DNA from: Flavobacterium sp. PMTSA4
GTDB lineage: Bacteria > Bacteroidota > Bacteroidia > Flavobacteriales > Flavobacteriaceae
Direction: 5' to 3'
NCBI RefSeq assembly: GCF_032098525.1
Contig: NZ_CP134890.1
Span: 2,976,001 to 3,040,000, forward strand
DNA: 64,000 nucleotides
Shown here: positions 43,726-52,510 of the stretch, piece after piece
How the letters are laid out: each line of letters starts with the position of its first letter
How positions within the stretch are numbered: the stretch's first letter is position 1
Made by a program: the position numbers and the translations under genes
The notes under the pieces: model-generated
Database searches by the model: none
What the model saw: only the letters and a program-made list of their open reading frames with translations
What the model was told of the DNA's origin: nothing

Positions 43726-45555
43726 TTATTTAAAATTAACAATTGAAGGTTGGCCAATTTCATAATTTGGTATCGATAAGTCATCGTTTTTCAAGGTGTT
43801 AGTTTTGAAAATAGATGAGCCTTCAAATGGAATTGTTGGATAATATGAAAAAGATATTTGAAAACTATTAAACACTAAATAATCATTATTAATCAGAACA
43901 CCCAAACTAAATTTAGAATATAATTTGTTATTAAAAAACTTATTGCTTTCATTACCAAGTAATCCAAAAGTAACATTTGTAAAAGGACTAAAGTGAAAGC
44001 CATGCCAATTTCCTGGAGCATAAGTTTGGGTTTGAAGTGCCACGCTCATTTTTCGAGTTCCATTAAATAAAGGATTTCTAAAACCAGAAAAGCCATTTTG
44101 GTCGTTTAATGAAATTCTATCTTTAATAATATTAACTCTATTAGCGCCAACAACAAGACCAGAATTCACAAATTGTCTTAATTTCCATTCTCCAATATTC
44201 AATAGTGGAGTAAAATATAGTGCATCAACTTTAAAAGTTGTTTCTTCCGTTTTTCCATTATTGAATAAACTTCCCCATTCTACATTGGTTCCAAGGTATC
44301 CAAATCCATAGTATAATCCATAAGAAAATCGACCTCCAAAATAAGCTCTTTTGGAATTGTTTTTATTTCGAAAACCACCAGTAATTGCATAAGCTTTTCC
44401 GTATGGAATATCTTCAATTATTCCAAAATTGAAAAGATATTTGTCTTGTGTAAACTTTCTTGTGTTTAATCCGATACTACCCAAAAGCCATTCTTCATTA
44501 GAAAAAAAACGATTTGGGTCATAAATTTCATCTGGATTTTTGATATAACATATTTTATTATAACCAATGGTGGTTACTAAATTTGTAGTTCTGAAATCAA
44601 AAGACTTTCCTTTGAAAAGTTGGATTGAATGACCAAACCATAATTCACAATTTTCATTTTTAAAATCAAATGTTTTAAAATCGTTTTGAAAATCAGGCAA
44701 CGAATCTTTAAATGACCTGTTTTCAAAGAAAATACCACCAGCCAATCGTGTTAATGGAGAAAAGAATTTACGTTCAACACGAACACTTTTGGTAATATCA
44801 TTTCTAATTGAATTTTGATACCTGAAAGTAGTATTGATGAATGTGTTTTTAACGTTAGTTATACTATATCTAGCGCTGTAACCATTTTCTTCTTCATCAA
44901 AATCTCTAATAAAGTTGTTTTCAAATTCATGACCTAGTCCAAAAAAGTTTCGTTCGGTAATTTCTAAATTTCCACTACTTTCAGAAATAGCGCCAGTAGG
45001 AATTAAACTCCATGAATCTAAAACGCGAATTGAAACATCAACAGAATCCTTGTTTTTTGGTATTGCTACGGGAAGAATAACAACACTTCTAACATACCTT
45101 CGGCTTCTTATTAAACGCTCTGATTCTTTCAATACAATTGAATCTAAGATATCATTTTTCTTAAAAAGCAATTGATTTCTAATGGTCCATTTTTTTGTTT
45201 TGATATGAATATTGTTTCCAAATTTTTCAAAACCTTTTTCAGCGGTTTGATTTTTGTCTTCTGCAGAAAAACCAAAAGGATCAAGCGTTTCAATGATTAT
45301 GTTACGAATAATTTTTCCTTCGTTTTTTTCATAATTTCGATTAATAGTTTTTACTTTTCTTTTACTTGTTTTTTTTCGTGTTGAACGAAACAAAAGTTTG
45401 TGAACAAACTTTCCGAATTTAGTCTTTCGCGAATAGTTTTCTATATTTTTATAAACTTTGATGGAATCTTTATTAGTTGACTTGCCTTCTTGACCATAGC
45501 AAGTAGGTATGATTAAGGAAATCATAAAACAAAATACAACTAACTTAATTTTCAT
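43726..45555 (-). CDS. Outer-membrane beta-barrel protein with POTRA-like N-terminus
   Basis: From the ATG at 45555 (five codons inside the longest frame) the 609-residue product has a Sec signal ending TCYGQ. A basic linker (TRKKTSKRKVKTIN), then a POTRA-like domain (about 105-175, FKKNDILDSIVLKESERLIR followed by YVRSVVILPVAI), then a barrel of about sixteen strands follow. The shape is that of the BamA/Omp85-like group, but the C-terminal phenylalanine motif is not obvious. A role in outer-membrane biogenesis or transport is inference. Confidence 0.7.
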   Translation of the reverse strand: MKIKLVVFCFMISLIIPTCYGQEGKSTNKDSIKVYKNIENYSRKTKFGKFVHKLLFRSTRKKTSKRKVKTINRNYEKNEGKIIRNIIIETLDPFGFSAEDKNQTAEKGFEKFGNNIHIKTKKWTIRNQLLFKKNDILDSIVLKESERLIRSRRYVRSVVILPVAIPKNKDSVDVSIRVLDSWSLIPTGAISESSGNLEITERNFFGLGHEFENNFIRDFDEEENGYSARYSITNVKNTFINTTFRYQNSIRNDITKSVRVERKFFSPLTRLAGGIFFENRSFKDSLPDFQNDFKTFDFKNENCELWFGHSIQLFKGKSFDFRTTNLVTTIGYNKICYIKNPDEIYDPNRFFSNEEWLLGSIGLNTRKFTQDKYLFNFGIIEDIPYGKAYAITGGFRNKNNSKRAYFGGRFSYGLYYGFGYLGTNVEWGSLFNNGKTEETTFKVDALYFTPLLNIGEWKLRQFVNSGLVVGANRVNIIKDRISLNDQNGFSGFRNPLFNGTRKMSVALQTQTYAPGNWHGFHFSPFTNVTFGLLGNESNKFFNNKLYSKFSLGVLINNDYLVFNSFQISFSYYPTIPFEGSSIFKTNTLKNDDLSIPNYEIGQPSIVNFK

Positions 45556-45578
45556 AGCAATTGAAAACAATTAAATTT

Positions 45579-47072
45579 CTAAAAATAAACAGAAACAGTT
45601 AGTATAATAACGGAAAAAATGAAAAGTAAGTATACCAAAGGCATCACAAATTTTAACCATTTATCATAACCAACTTTTACAATTGCTAAAGAAGCAAGAA
45701 TCAAGCCAGTTGGACTAATGAACGAAAATAAACCCATTCCATATTGATAACAATCAACTACAACTTCTCTACCAACACCAACAGTATCGGCTAATGGAGA
45801 CATTATCGGCATGGTTAAAACGGCCATTCCTGATGATGATGGAATGAAAAATGACAATCCGCCATAAATAACAAACAAAACATTAGCAAATAATCCTTTA
45901 TTCATTCCTTCGGTTATGTTACTGGCATAAAAAAGCATTGTATCACTAATTAATCCGTCATTCATAATTACCGTTATTCCACGAGCAATTCCAATGATTA
46001 TAGCAACGCCTAATAGTTCGCCTGCACCTTTAAAAAAAGCATCTATAAAAACAGTTTCTTTTATTTTTGCAATGAAACCAATGAGAATAGCACCAACAAA
46101 AAATACTGTTGTCATTTCAGTAAACATCCAATCTAATCTAGCCACACCATATATCATTACTACAAAACACATGCTGAATACAAATAGAATTAAGCGCAGT
46201 CTGGATGTTAGTTTTAATTCTGATTCGGTGTTGTTTTTGAATAAGTTTTCTATTTGTTCTTTTTGATCAAAAATGACTGATTTACTAGGATTATCTTTTA
46301 CTTTTTTGGCATAACGCATGATGTAAATAATACAAATTAATGTGCCAATAACATAAGCTATGAAACGACTAGTTAAACCAGAAGTCCAATTGATTCCTGC
46401 TGCATCAGAAGCGATAATTGCACTAAATGGATTTGTAGTTGAACACATTGTTCCGATACTAGAACCAAGATAAATAGACGCTAAGGCAACCATTGCATCA
46501 TATTTTGCGGCAAGAAAAACGGGAATTAAAATAGGATAGAAGGCAATGGTTTCTTCTGCCAAACCAAATGTTGTTCCACCAATTGAAACTAAAGCGGTAA
46601 CAAGAATTATTAAAATATATTCTTTTCCTTTCAACGCTTTTGCTAACCATGAAATTCCAGCGTCAAAAGCACCGGTAATATTCATTAAGCCAATTAAACC
46701 ACCAATAAAAAGAACTAAAAAAATTATGTCTGCACCTTCAATTATTCCTTTAATTGGAGATTTTACAAATTCAAAAAAACCTTGAGGTTTAGCATCAACT
46801 TCTTTATATGTATTGGGAATATTTATAGGTTTCCAAATATCACCATTTGTGAATTTCTCTAATGGAATTTTTATTCCTAAACTGTCTAATGTTTTAGCGG
46901 TTCCTGCTACTGTTTTTGAGTTTTCGCCGCTGATAATTGCAAAAGTTTTGGTTTCCTTGTTATACGATAATTGATTGTACTTTCCTGCCGGAACTATCCA
47001 AGTTAGCAACGTAACCAAAGCAGCAATAAGCAATAAAATGGTTTGTGCAGAAGGGAATTTTATTTTTTTCAT
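45579..47072 (-). CDS. YfcC/DcuC-type (PF03606) membrane carrier
   Basis: A 497-residue protein with about twelve transmembrane helices. The family marks are TWIVPAGKY at the start, the hairpin SIGGTTFGLAEETIAFYPIL, YLGSSIGTMCSTTNPFSA and LSFFIPSSSGMAVLTMPIMS. Relatives carry dicarboxylates, amino acids or short peptides; the substrate cannot be told. It ends 24 bases before the outer-membrane gene, so the two may form an operon. Confidence 0.9.
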   Translation of the reverse strand: MKKIKFPSAQTILLLIAALVTLLTWIVPAGKYNQLSYNKETKTFAIISGENSKTVAGTAKTLDSLGIKIPLEKFTNGDIWKPINIPNTYKEVDAKPQGFFEFVKSPIKGIIEGADIIFLVLFIGGLIGLMNITGAFDAGISWLAKALKGKEYILIILVTALVSIGGTTFGLAEETIAFYPILIPVFLAAKYDAMVALASIYLGSSIGTMCSTTNPFSAIIASDAAGINWTSGLTSRFIAYVIGTLICIIYIMRYAKKVKDNPSKSVIFDQKEQIENLFKNNTESELKLTSRLRLILFVFSMCFVVMIYGVARLDWMFTEMTTVFFVGAILIGFIAKIKETVFIDAFFKGAGELLGVAIIIGIARGITVIMNDGLISDTMLFYASNITEGMNKGLFANVLFVIYGGLSFFIPSSSGMAVLTMPIMSPLADTVGVGREVVVDCYQYGMGLFSFISPTGLILASLAIVKVGYDKWLKFVMPLVYLLFIFSVIILTVSVYF

Positions 47073-47120
47073 GAAAGTTTTAATAAAAGAGCAATTTAAT
47101 CAATTTAATGAAAGCACAGA

Positions 47121-47150
47121 AAAAAACCTCAAAAGTGTTTTTTGAGGTTT
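47121..47150 (-). terminator. Terminator of the ndpA-type operon
   Basis: AAACCTCAAAA (47124-47134) pairs with TTTTGAGGTTT (47140-47150), with a T-run on the minus-strand side. Confidence 0.78.
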
Positions 47151-47173
47151 AATTTATTTTGAGAATTTATTAC

Positions 47174-48232
47174 TTAACTTTTTTGTTCTTTGTTGAAATA
47201 AACTAAGTAATAATACATTTGTTTTTCTTCGTCCCAACCTTTTTCTACAAATTTTTCAGCACTTTCAGGATTAATGAAATCCAGTTTGATTTGAATGTTA
47301 GTATCAAGATTGATAACATTTTTTATCGATTTTCGAGCATCGGTTACTGCAGCATTAGCAATTGGAAAACTTGTTAAATCTTCAATACTGTATTTTTCGC
47401 CTTTATCAGCTTTGTAGTTTTTAAATTCAGGTATTAAGTCTGGATTGTTTACTACTTCATTCAAGAATTTGCTTTCTTCAAATTCATCGTTCTTGGCAAA
47501 ATAATTCACAGAACGATTCATAAATAAAACTTCTTCTTTTTTATCTTCGGCAGGAAGTACAACGTCTTTTGCAAAACCTTGACAAAACTTTAAGTACTTT
47601 TTAGTGAAGAAGTTTTCATCCTGAAAAGCATCAACCGAAAGGAAATGTTCTAACCAATAACGTGCATCATATCGATTGCTATCAACCGTTAGAATTTTAT
47701 AACCTTCTTCTTTTTTGTAATTAAAAATCAAGCATCCTTTGTCTTGTTTATTCAGGTTGATTCCTTGTTGCAAAATCATTTCAAGAGTTTTTCCTTTTTC
47801 TTCAAACTGCATGAAATCGGTTTTGATTTCGCTTTTAAAAACACCAATAGCATCAACTACATTGTTGTCTATTGATATGTTAGTGATATAGGCAACATAA
47901 ACTTCACCGTTTTTAATATGAGGATGATTGGATTGTTCAAAAAGGTGTTGCGTTATTTTTTTAGAAACAGCATGAGCTTCACTTGGATTAGTGAATATCT
48001 CTGTTGCCAAATTGAACATATCGTTGTATTCCAAATCAACATCATGAGCAAATTGAAAATAGTTTTCCTCTTTTTCTCTGAAAGGTTTGAAAAAATATTC
48101 CTTTAACAAAGGAACAATTTCGTCATTTAAATTATAAGGTTGTTCCGAAAGGAAAATGGCTTCGTTTCTGCTTTTGTTTCCAACTCGGTGAATAGATAAA
48201 CTCTCGATATGAGCGTTAAAAAGATTGATCAT
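47174..48232 (-). CDS. Nucleoid-associated protein, NdpA (PF04245) family
   Basis: A 352-residue protein of the 37-kDa nucleoid family: N-terminal LFNAHIESLSIHRVGN and the repeated His/Asp patterns through the middle (HLFEQSNHPHIKNGEVYVAY, then SNRYDARYWLEHFL). It binds DNA in proteobacteria. It lies 19 bases downstream of the pRiA4b-like gene, with which it is probably co-transcribed. Confidence 0.85.
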   Translation of the reverse strand: MINLFNAHIESLSIHRVGNKSRNEAIFLSEQPYNLNDEIVPLLKEYFFKPFREKEENYFQFAHDVDLEYNDMFNLATEIFTNPSEAHAVSKKITQHLFEQSNHPHIKNGEVYVAYITNISIDNNVVDAIGVFKSEIKTDFMQFEEKGKTLEMILQQGINLNKQDKGCLIFNYKKEEGYKILTVDSNRYDARYWLEHFLSVDAFQDENFFTKKYLKFCQGFAKDVVLPAEDKKEEVLFMNRSVNYFAKNDEFEESKFLNEVVNNPDLIPEFKNYKADKGEKYSIEDLTSFPIANAAVTDARKSIKNVINLDTNIQIKLDFINPESAEKFVEKGWDEEKQMYYYLVYFNKEQKS

Positions 48233-48251
48233 TTATTTTTTATAAGTTTTA

Positions 48252-48791
48252 TTAATTCCAATTTTCCTCAAATCCGTAGTCTTCAAAGCTGTCATCACCA
48301 CCAAACATGTCTAAATCATCATCATCTAAATCGTCTTCAAATTCAGAATAAAAATCATCATCGTTATCGGCTTCAAATTTTTTCTCAATAGCTTCAGCAG
48401 GCAATTCTCCGTGAGAAAATAATAATGCTGGATACGTTTCTCCGGGTTGAGCTTCTTCAATAGCAGCTAGTTCTACTAAGAAAGTCCACATATTGATAAA
48501 ATCATACACATAGATGATTTTGGTTTGATTATCATATAGTAAATCATTCAAAGCAAAGTCGCTCATTATTTTTTGTTCACCAGGAACATCACCCGAATCA
48601 AACATTGGGATTTCATCTTCTTGATTCCAAGTATCGTCGCAAGTGTAAAATGAAGCTACTTCCATTCCGTCAAAGCCAAATGCGTTAACTATAGCATTAT
48701 GTAAATCTTCTAGAGTATCGTTTTCATCAATCGCTATATCTCTAAAAACATCTTCTTCAGCATCGAGAATAGCTCTAAACTTATAAATCAT
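48252..48791 (-). CDS. Plasmid pRiA4b ORF-3-like (PF07929) protein
   Basis: A 179-residue protein with the family pattern: VFRDIAIDENDTLEDLHNAI, NAFGFDGMEVASFYT, then YVYDFINMWTFLVELAAIEE. The C-terminal 40 residues are extremely acidic (DDLDDDDLDMFGGDDSFED), unlike the standard family. The fold is known, the function is not. The neighbouring NdpA gene suggests a DNA-related context. Confidence 0.85.
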   Translation of the reverse strand: MIYKFRAILDAEEDVFRDIAIDENDTLEDLHNAIVNAFGFDGMEVASFYTCDDTWNQEDEIPMFDSGDVPGEQKIMSDFALNDLLYDNQTKIIYVYDFINMWTFLVELAAIEEAQPGETYPALLFSHGELPAEAIEKKFEADNDDDFYSEFEDDLDDDDLDMFGGDDSFEDYGFEENWN

Positions 48792-48875
48792 AATCTATTA
48801 TTTTTTGAGCTAGCAAAGGTAAAATATAATTGTCAAAATGAAATTGCGAAAATGGATTTGTTGAAAAGTATTTTC

Positions 48876-48901
48876 AAAAAAAAACCTAGCCGTAGCTAGG
48901 T
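48876..48901 (-). terminator. Terminator of the gene at 48908
   Basis: On the minus strand ACCTAGC, loop TACG, GCTAGGT, followed by a run of eight or more Ts. Confidence 0.8.
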
Positions 48902-48907
48902 GAATTT

Positions 48908-49294
48908 TTATTCTAATTTGCATTGACCGATTAACGTGGTCAGTGTTTGATTAAAACTGTCGAGATTATTTTTGATTTCCTCTTTTGAGGTTTTTAATCT
49001 TGCATTAGTGTTTAGAGCTGTTGCTTGAGTCTTTAAATTATTGATAGATTCAGAAACTCCTTTAAAACCATATGCTTCAATTGTTTTAACATCTAATTTT
49101 GCAGTATATGTTTCAAGTATAGTAGCATACTCAGGAATTAAATCATAACGTCCTTCATTTGCTATATAATTTATTTTTGTTACTATTTGATTTACGTTGT
49201 TTAATTCTTCCCATTTGTCAAGTATTTTTTGAGCATTAGCTTGAGAACCAAGAGCTAAAATTACAACTACTAAAAGAGTTTTTATCGTTTTCAT
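48908..49294 (-). CDS. Small exported helical protein (128 aa)
   Basis: A 128-residue protein with a signal peptide (MKTIKTLLVVVILALGSQAN, cleavage after ANAQ). The mature part is all helical (LDKWEELNNVNQIVTKINYI, LDSFNQTLTTLIGQCK) with one Cys. It is monocistronic with its own terminator. No family recognised. Confidence 0.7.
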   Translation of the reverse strand: MKTIKTLLVVVILALGSQANAQKILDKWEELNNVNQIVTKINYIANEGRYDLIPEYATILETYTAKLDVKTIEAYGFKGVSESINNLKTQATALNTNARLKTSKEEIKNNLDSFNQTLTTLIGQCKLE

Positions 49295-49453
49295 AATGTT
49301 TGTTTTTAAAATTGGTATTGCAATGTTACTAATTTTTTTGGAAAAATAGCTGTTTATTGATTTGTTTTTCTACTTATTAGTTAATTTAGTTCTAAGATGC
49401 CTTATCGTCAAGATACTTATTGATATAAAAGGAATGGTAGATGCAATAATCTT

Positions 49454-49765
49454 TTAGTTCAAAGTCATTAGTCCAATTACAAACATTAGTGCCAATAACA
49501 ATGAAAGACAACTTAATCCAATGATGGTTAATGTTTTGCTTACTTGTTTTTGAAACAAAGTAAACAGTAAAAGGATTTGCCCAAGTAGTGGTAGCAATGT
49601 AAAAGGATGTACTGCTGATTGTGGATTAGTAAATAGTTTTTGTATTACTTCAAGTTCAGCTTCAAAAAGGAACGAACTGTTTCCTTTTCCCCATTGAAGG
49701 TAACCCATTAATGAGGTTATTATTAATCCTAGGTTTAAAAGTTTTGCTTTCAATGTTAGATTCAA
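49454..49765 (-). CDS. Small four-helix membrane protein (103 aa)
   Basis: A 103-residue protein with three to four hydrophobic helices (LNLGLIITSLMGYLQWG, HPFTLLPLLGQILLLFTLFQ, TIIGLSCLSLLLALMFVIGL) and the short charged tail typical of small inner-membrane proteins. Not recognised beyond that. The 159 bases between it and the gene at 48908, and the 228 bases to the next gene on the right, hold nothing I can name. Confidence 0.65.
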   Translation of the reverse strand: MNLTLKAKLLNLGLIITSLMGYLQWGKGNSSFLFEAELEVIQKLFTNPQSAVHPFTLLPLLGQILLLFTLFQKQVSKTLTIIGLSCLSLLLALMFVIGLMTLN

Positions 49766-49993
49766 AGGTTTAAATAAAACACTAAATTACATTTTTTTCA
49801 ACAAGTTTTATTTTTCTAAATATCTTTTAATTAGTTCAATAAGTTGGGCTGAGGTTAATAACAATTTCGGGAGGCAAATTAAAAGGTTTTATGATTCTTT
49901 TAATTTGTTTAGATTTGAAAAAACCGAAATCTTGAAGCTTCAAAAACTGATTTTTTTGAGTTTCAGGGTGTTTTAGAAAAAGGACTTTTATTT

Positions 49994-50371
49994 ATGGGAG
50001 CATTTGTAATCAGTAAGCGATTGAATGGCGATTATAAATTCATTTTTGCAACTCGACGAGGGAAAACCATTTTTACGAGCATTGGTTGTAAAAATAAATC
50101 GGATTGTGAGAAGATGATAGCGGCTATTCAGGAGAATATTGGTCAGTTTACGTTTACTCGTAATAAGAATGCTGCTGGGAAATACTTTTTTCGCCTGGCT
50201 AAAGATGGCTTGGTGTTGGCTACCAGCCGAAAATTTTCTACGGAACTTTTATTTCAAAAAGGGATTACTAGCTTGATGGAGCATTTGCCTAACTCGGAGA
50301 CATTAGATTTTTCTGAAAATGAGTTTGTGTTCCCTGATTCGGAAGGTGTTTTTGCTGAAGAACAGGAGTAG
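49994..50371 (+). CDS. DUF1508/YegP-like two-repeat protein
   Basis: A 125-residue protein with two DUF1508-like repeats: about residues 6-45 (NGDYKFIFATRRGKTIFTSI, then KSDCEKMIAAIQENI) and 55-95 (AAGKYFFRLAKDGLVLATSR, then LLFQKGITSLMEHL). The YegP family forms a small beta-beta-alpha fold of unknown function. The C-terminal 25 residues are acidic. Its stop lies 33 bases before the first unit of repeat array 2, so it may be part of that locus. Confidence 0.8.
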   Translation: MGAFVISKRLNGDYKFIFATRRGKTIFTSIGCKNKSDCEKMIAAIQENIGQFTFTRNKNAAGKYFFRLAKDGLVLATSRKFSTELLFQKGITSLMEHLPNSETLDFSENEFVFPDSEGVFAEEQE

Positions 50372-50404
50372 TAAGGGTTTTATTTGTTGCTTGTTTGTGA
50401 GAAG

Positions 50405-50656
50405 GCTTCTCTCACTTACTAATACGCTTCTCTCACTTGTTAGCATTCGTCTCTCACTGCTATGCATGCTTCTCTTACTGTCAAGTATGTTTCTCTTACT
50501 GTCAAGTATGCTTCTCTCACTGCCATGCATGCTTCTCTCACTGCCAAGTATGCTTCTCTCACTGCCAAGTATGCTTCTCTCACTGCCAAGTATGCTTCTC
50601 TCACTACCATGCATGCGTCTCTCACTACCATGCACGCGTCTCTCACTACTTTTTTT
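50405..50656. repeat. Tandem array 2: 12 units of a 21-bp repeat
   Basis: Units run without gaps from 50405; unit n begins at 50405 + 21(n-1). The pattern is GCTTCTCTCACT followed by nine bases of two main types, GCCAAGTAT and GCCATGCAT. TCTCTCACT or TCTCTTACT is kept in all twelve units. Units 7-9 are identical, units 4-5 nearly so, and units 1-3 and 12 decay at the ends. Because 21 divides by three, several overlapping open frames cross the array; none has an independent start that convinces. The 201 bases between the array and the next gene hold no stop-free frame of note. Confidence 0.95.
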
Positions 50657-50857
50657 GTAAGTTTTTTATTTTTAATATGTGTTTTAATGTCTTTTTTGCT
50701 GTTTTGTTAAAAAGAATGTTTTTAAAATAAATAATTCATAAAAATTAAGGGATTTCTTAAAATTTTATGCATTGAATATCAATTGTTTAGATTTTATTAT
50801 ATTAATTTGCTGTAAGATTATCTGTAAAAAATAATACTAACTTTTAAATTAATTATT

Positions 50858-51760
50858 ATGACATCTTATCAAGAAAGAAAGCTTTCGATGTTTATTGTTT
50901 TTGCGCAGTTTATTCAAGGTACGCTTGCTGCAATATTGGCTTCAATGCCAAATTTTGAAACGTTATTTGACAAGTTTTTGTTAAAAATTAACGAGATTAA
51001 TGTATTGACGGGTAACCAGATGCTTAACCGAAAAGGTAACCGTTTGGAGAAAATTTATGTTAGAGATAGCTTGTGTTTTGATGCGGATGATATTGCATCG
51101 AAAGTGATGGCTTATGCTAATTATGAGAATAACTTTTTGCTTTTTAATGAAGTGAAGTATACTAAAAATGTTTTGTTGCAAATGGCAGATACTGCTTGTA
51201 AAACGTGTTGCCAGATTATTCATGATAAGGCATTAGAGTATGTAACAGAATTGGCAACATATGGAATTACGAGTGGTGTTTTGACTGATTTTCAGGCAAA
51301 GATTGATTTGTTTGAGTTAACTATTCCGAAGCCAAAAGCGGGAATTCAGGATAAAAAATTTGCTACGGAGCAGTTAAAAGAGAAGTTTGAAGAGGCGAGT
51401 GAGTTTTTGAAAAAGATGTTTATTTTGAGTAAGACGAAGAAAAAGGATTATCCTGATTTTGTAAAGGAGTTTGTGATTGCGAAACGTATTGATAAGCCTG
51501 CTTTTGTAGAAATGAGTGCTAGAGGTGCGGTGGTTGATGATGCTGGGGAACGCATTGGGAAGGTAACGATGGAATGCAAGAAGTTGAATTTTAAACGCAG
51601 GGTTGCGGCAAGTGGTGGTTTTTATTTGAAGCATATGGAGAATGGTGTTTATGAGTTTGTGTTTAGCCGACCGGGTTATGAAACTACTGTTGTTGAAATG
51701 GTTTTTTATAAAGGTACGCGGTTTGAGGTTGAGGTTGTGATGAAGCAATTAGCGAATTAA
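50858..51760 (+). CDS. Cytoplasmic helical protein with C-terminal CarboxypepD_reg-like domain (CPDR2)
   Basis: The 300-residue product has the same architecture as CPDR1 (4174-5091): no signal peptide, about 200 mostly helical residues, then a beta domain (about 215-300, ARGAVVDDAGERIGKVTMEC, YEFVFSRPGYETTVVEM, ending VEVVMK). Shared short motifs include NRKGN, AYANYENNFLLFNE, ATYGIT and RPGYE. The helical part has several Cys (KTCCQII) absent from CPDR1. TTAATTTG about 35 bases upstream of the ATG is a weak -7 box. Function unknown; the 21-bp array lies directly upstream. Confidence 0.85.
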   Translation: MTSYQERKLSMFIVFAQFIQGTLAAILASMPNFETLFDKFLLKINEINVLTGNQMLNRKGNRLEKIYVRDSLCFDADDIASKVMAYANYENNFLLFNEVKYTKNVLLQMADTACKTCCQIIHDKALEYVTELATYGITSGVLTDFQAKIDLFELTIPKPKAGIQDKKFATEQLKEKFEEASEFLKKMFILSKTKKKDYPDFVKEFVIAKRIDKPAFVEMSARGAVVDDAGERIGKVTMECKKLNFKRRVAASGGFYLKHMENGVYEFVFSRPGYETTVVEMVFYKGTRFEVEVVMKQLAN

Positions 51761-51786
51761 AGCGAATTTAGTAATTAGCGAATGAT

Positions 51787-51844
51787 TTTTTAAAATTAGG
51801 GGGATTTCCCCCTTTTTTATGAGAATGGGATTGATTATATTTGG
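51787..51844 (+). repeat. 58-bp direct repeat, copy 1, containing the CPDR2 terminator
   Basis: Matches 52511-52568 at 56 of 58 positions. It contains a strong terminator: AGGGGG (51798-51803), ATTT, CCCCCT then a T-run. It lies 26 bases past the CPDR2 stop, so it is probably the original copy. Confidence 0.9.
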
Positions 51845-52510
51845 AAGGTATTACGCTAGTGAGTAGCGGGTATATATAAGTTAGCGGTAATTTGTTAAAC
51901 ACAACTTTGAATGAAATTTAACCAAATACAACATTTCTTTAAAATTGATAAAACCAATTATCTGGGATTTTATTCATTCAACATTTTTAAAGCAGACGAG
52001 ACTGATATAAATCTCATAGAAATTTTAAAACACAGTTTACTTTCTGCAAAATTTGACAAAGGTCTTAACGATTTAATAAAGCGGAATGTAGATGAATTTG
52101 GACCTTTAGACAGTAACAAGTTAATGGAAAGTGATTTTCAAAAAACAAATTTTAATGGATTGAAAGAAGCAGTCGAGAAATATTGGGAAGATGAAGATTG
52201 GGGAGTTGATTTACCAGTTTTCAAAACTAATTTCAAAGAAGTTGAAGTCATTTTACAAGAATTGAATTTAATCGAAGGCGAATTCTATTTTATAAATCTA
52301 GAAACAATTAGGCCGGCTCTGATTCCTTATCCAAATTTTTGGACTTATTTTTTTAGTTTTGTTTGTATCGAAAATAAATCTCAAACAGTAATGACAACAT
52401 ATTTTGGTCTCGATTAAAACAAACTACTGCTAACACAGGTTTCCGCAATAGCTCGTTTTAATCAGCGTTATGCGATGCTTCCTTTGTCAGCAGGACAAGT
52501 TAATGGTAAG
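51845..52510. mobile_element. Cassette-like insertion between 58-bp direct repeats
   Basis: The 666 bases between the repeat copies hold one gene. GTTAGCGGTAAT (51880-51891) and the reverse complement of 52423-52434 (GTTAGCAGTAGT) match at 10 of 12 positions, so inverted arms flank the gene. After the gene, GCTAACACAGGTTTCCGCAA resembles a sequence I recall behind single-gene cassettes in many Bacteroidota. The duplicated terminator fits insertion into, or duplication of, the CPDR2 terminator region. No transposase or integrase is present. Confidence 0.5.
51911..52417 (+). CDS. Cassette-borne hypothetical protein (168 aa)
   Basis: A 168-residue soluble protein with balanced charge, not recognised. 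Features are an acidic stretch KYWEDEDWGVDLPVF near 90, an aromatic-rich C-terminal region (YPNFWTYFFSFVC) and a helical middle (LLSAKFDKGLNDLIKRN). The shape (single small gene, flanking repeats, no neighbours) is like immunity or anti-toxin cassettes, but no toxin is adjacent. CAACTTTG ends one base before the ATG. Confidence 0.65.
   Translation: MKFNQIQHFFKIDKTNYLGFYSFNIFKADETDINLIEILKHSLLSAKFDKGLNDLIKRNVDEFGPLDSNKLMESDFQKTNFNGLKEAVEKYWEDEDWGVDLPVFKTNFKEVEVILQELNLIEGEFYFINLETIRPALIPYPNFWTYFFSFVCIENKSQTVMTTYFGLD

Noticed and set aside
6937..50656. TIGR-type guide arrays
   Set aside because: No Nop-domain Tas protein can be recognised near either array and the variable blocks show few types. 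The idea cannot be excluded by eye, so the helical domains should be modelled.
50303..50730. Five overlapping frames of 68 to 113 codons across array 2
   Set aside because: Same cause as at array 1. They run in several frames on both strands and start within or beside the DUF1508 gene.
51880..52434. Classical integron attC site
   Set aside because: The inverted arms fit GTTAGC/GCTAAC, but I find no complete R and L boxes of attC type and no integrase gene, so only a cassette-like call is made.
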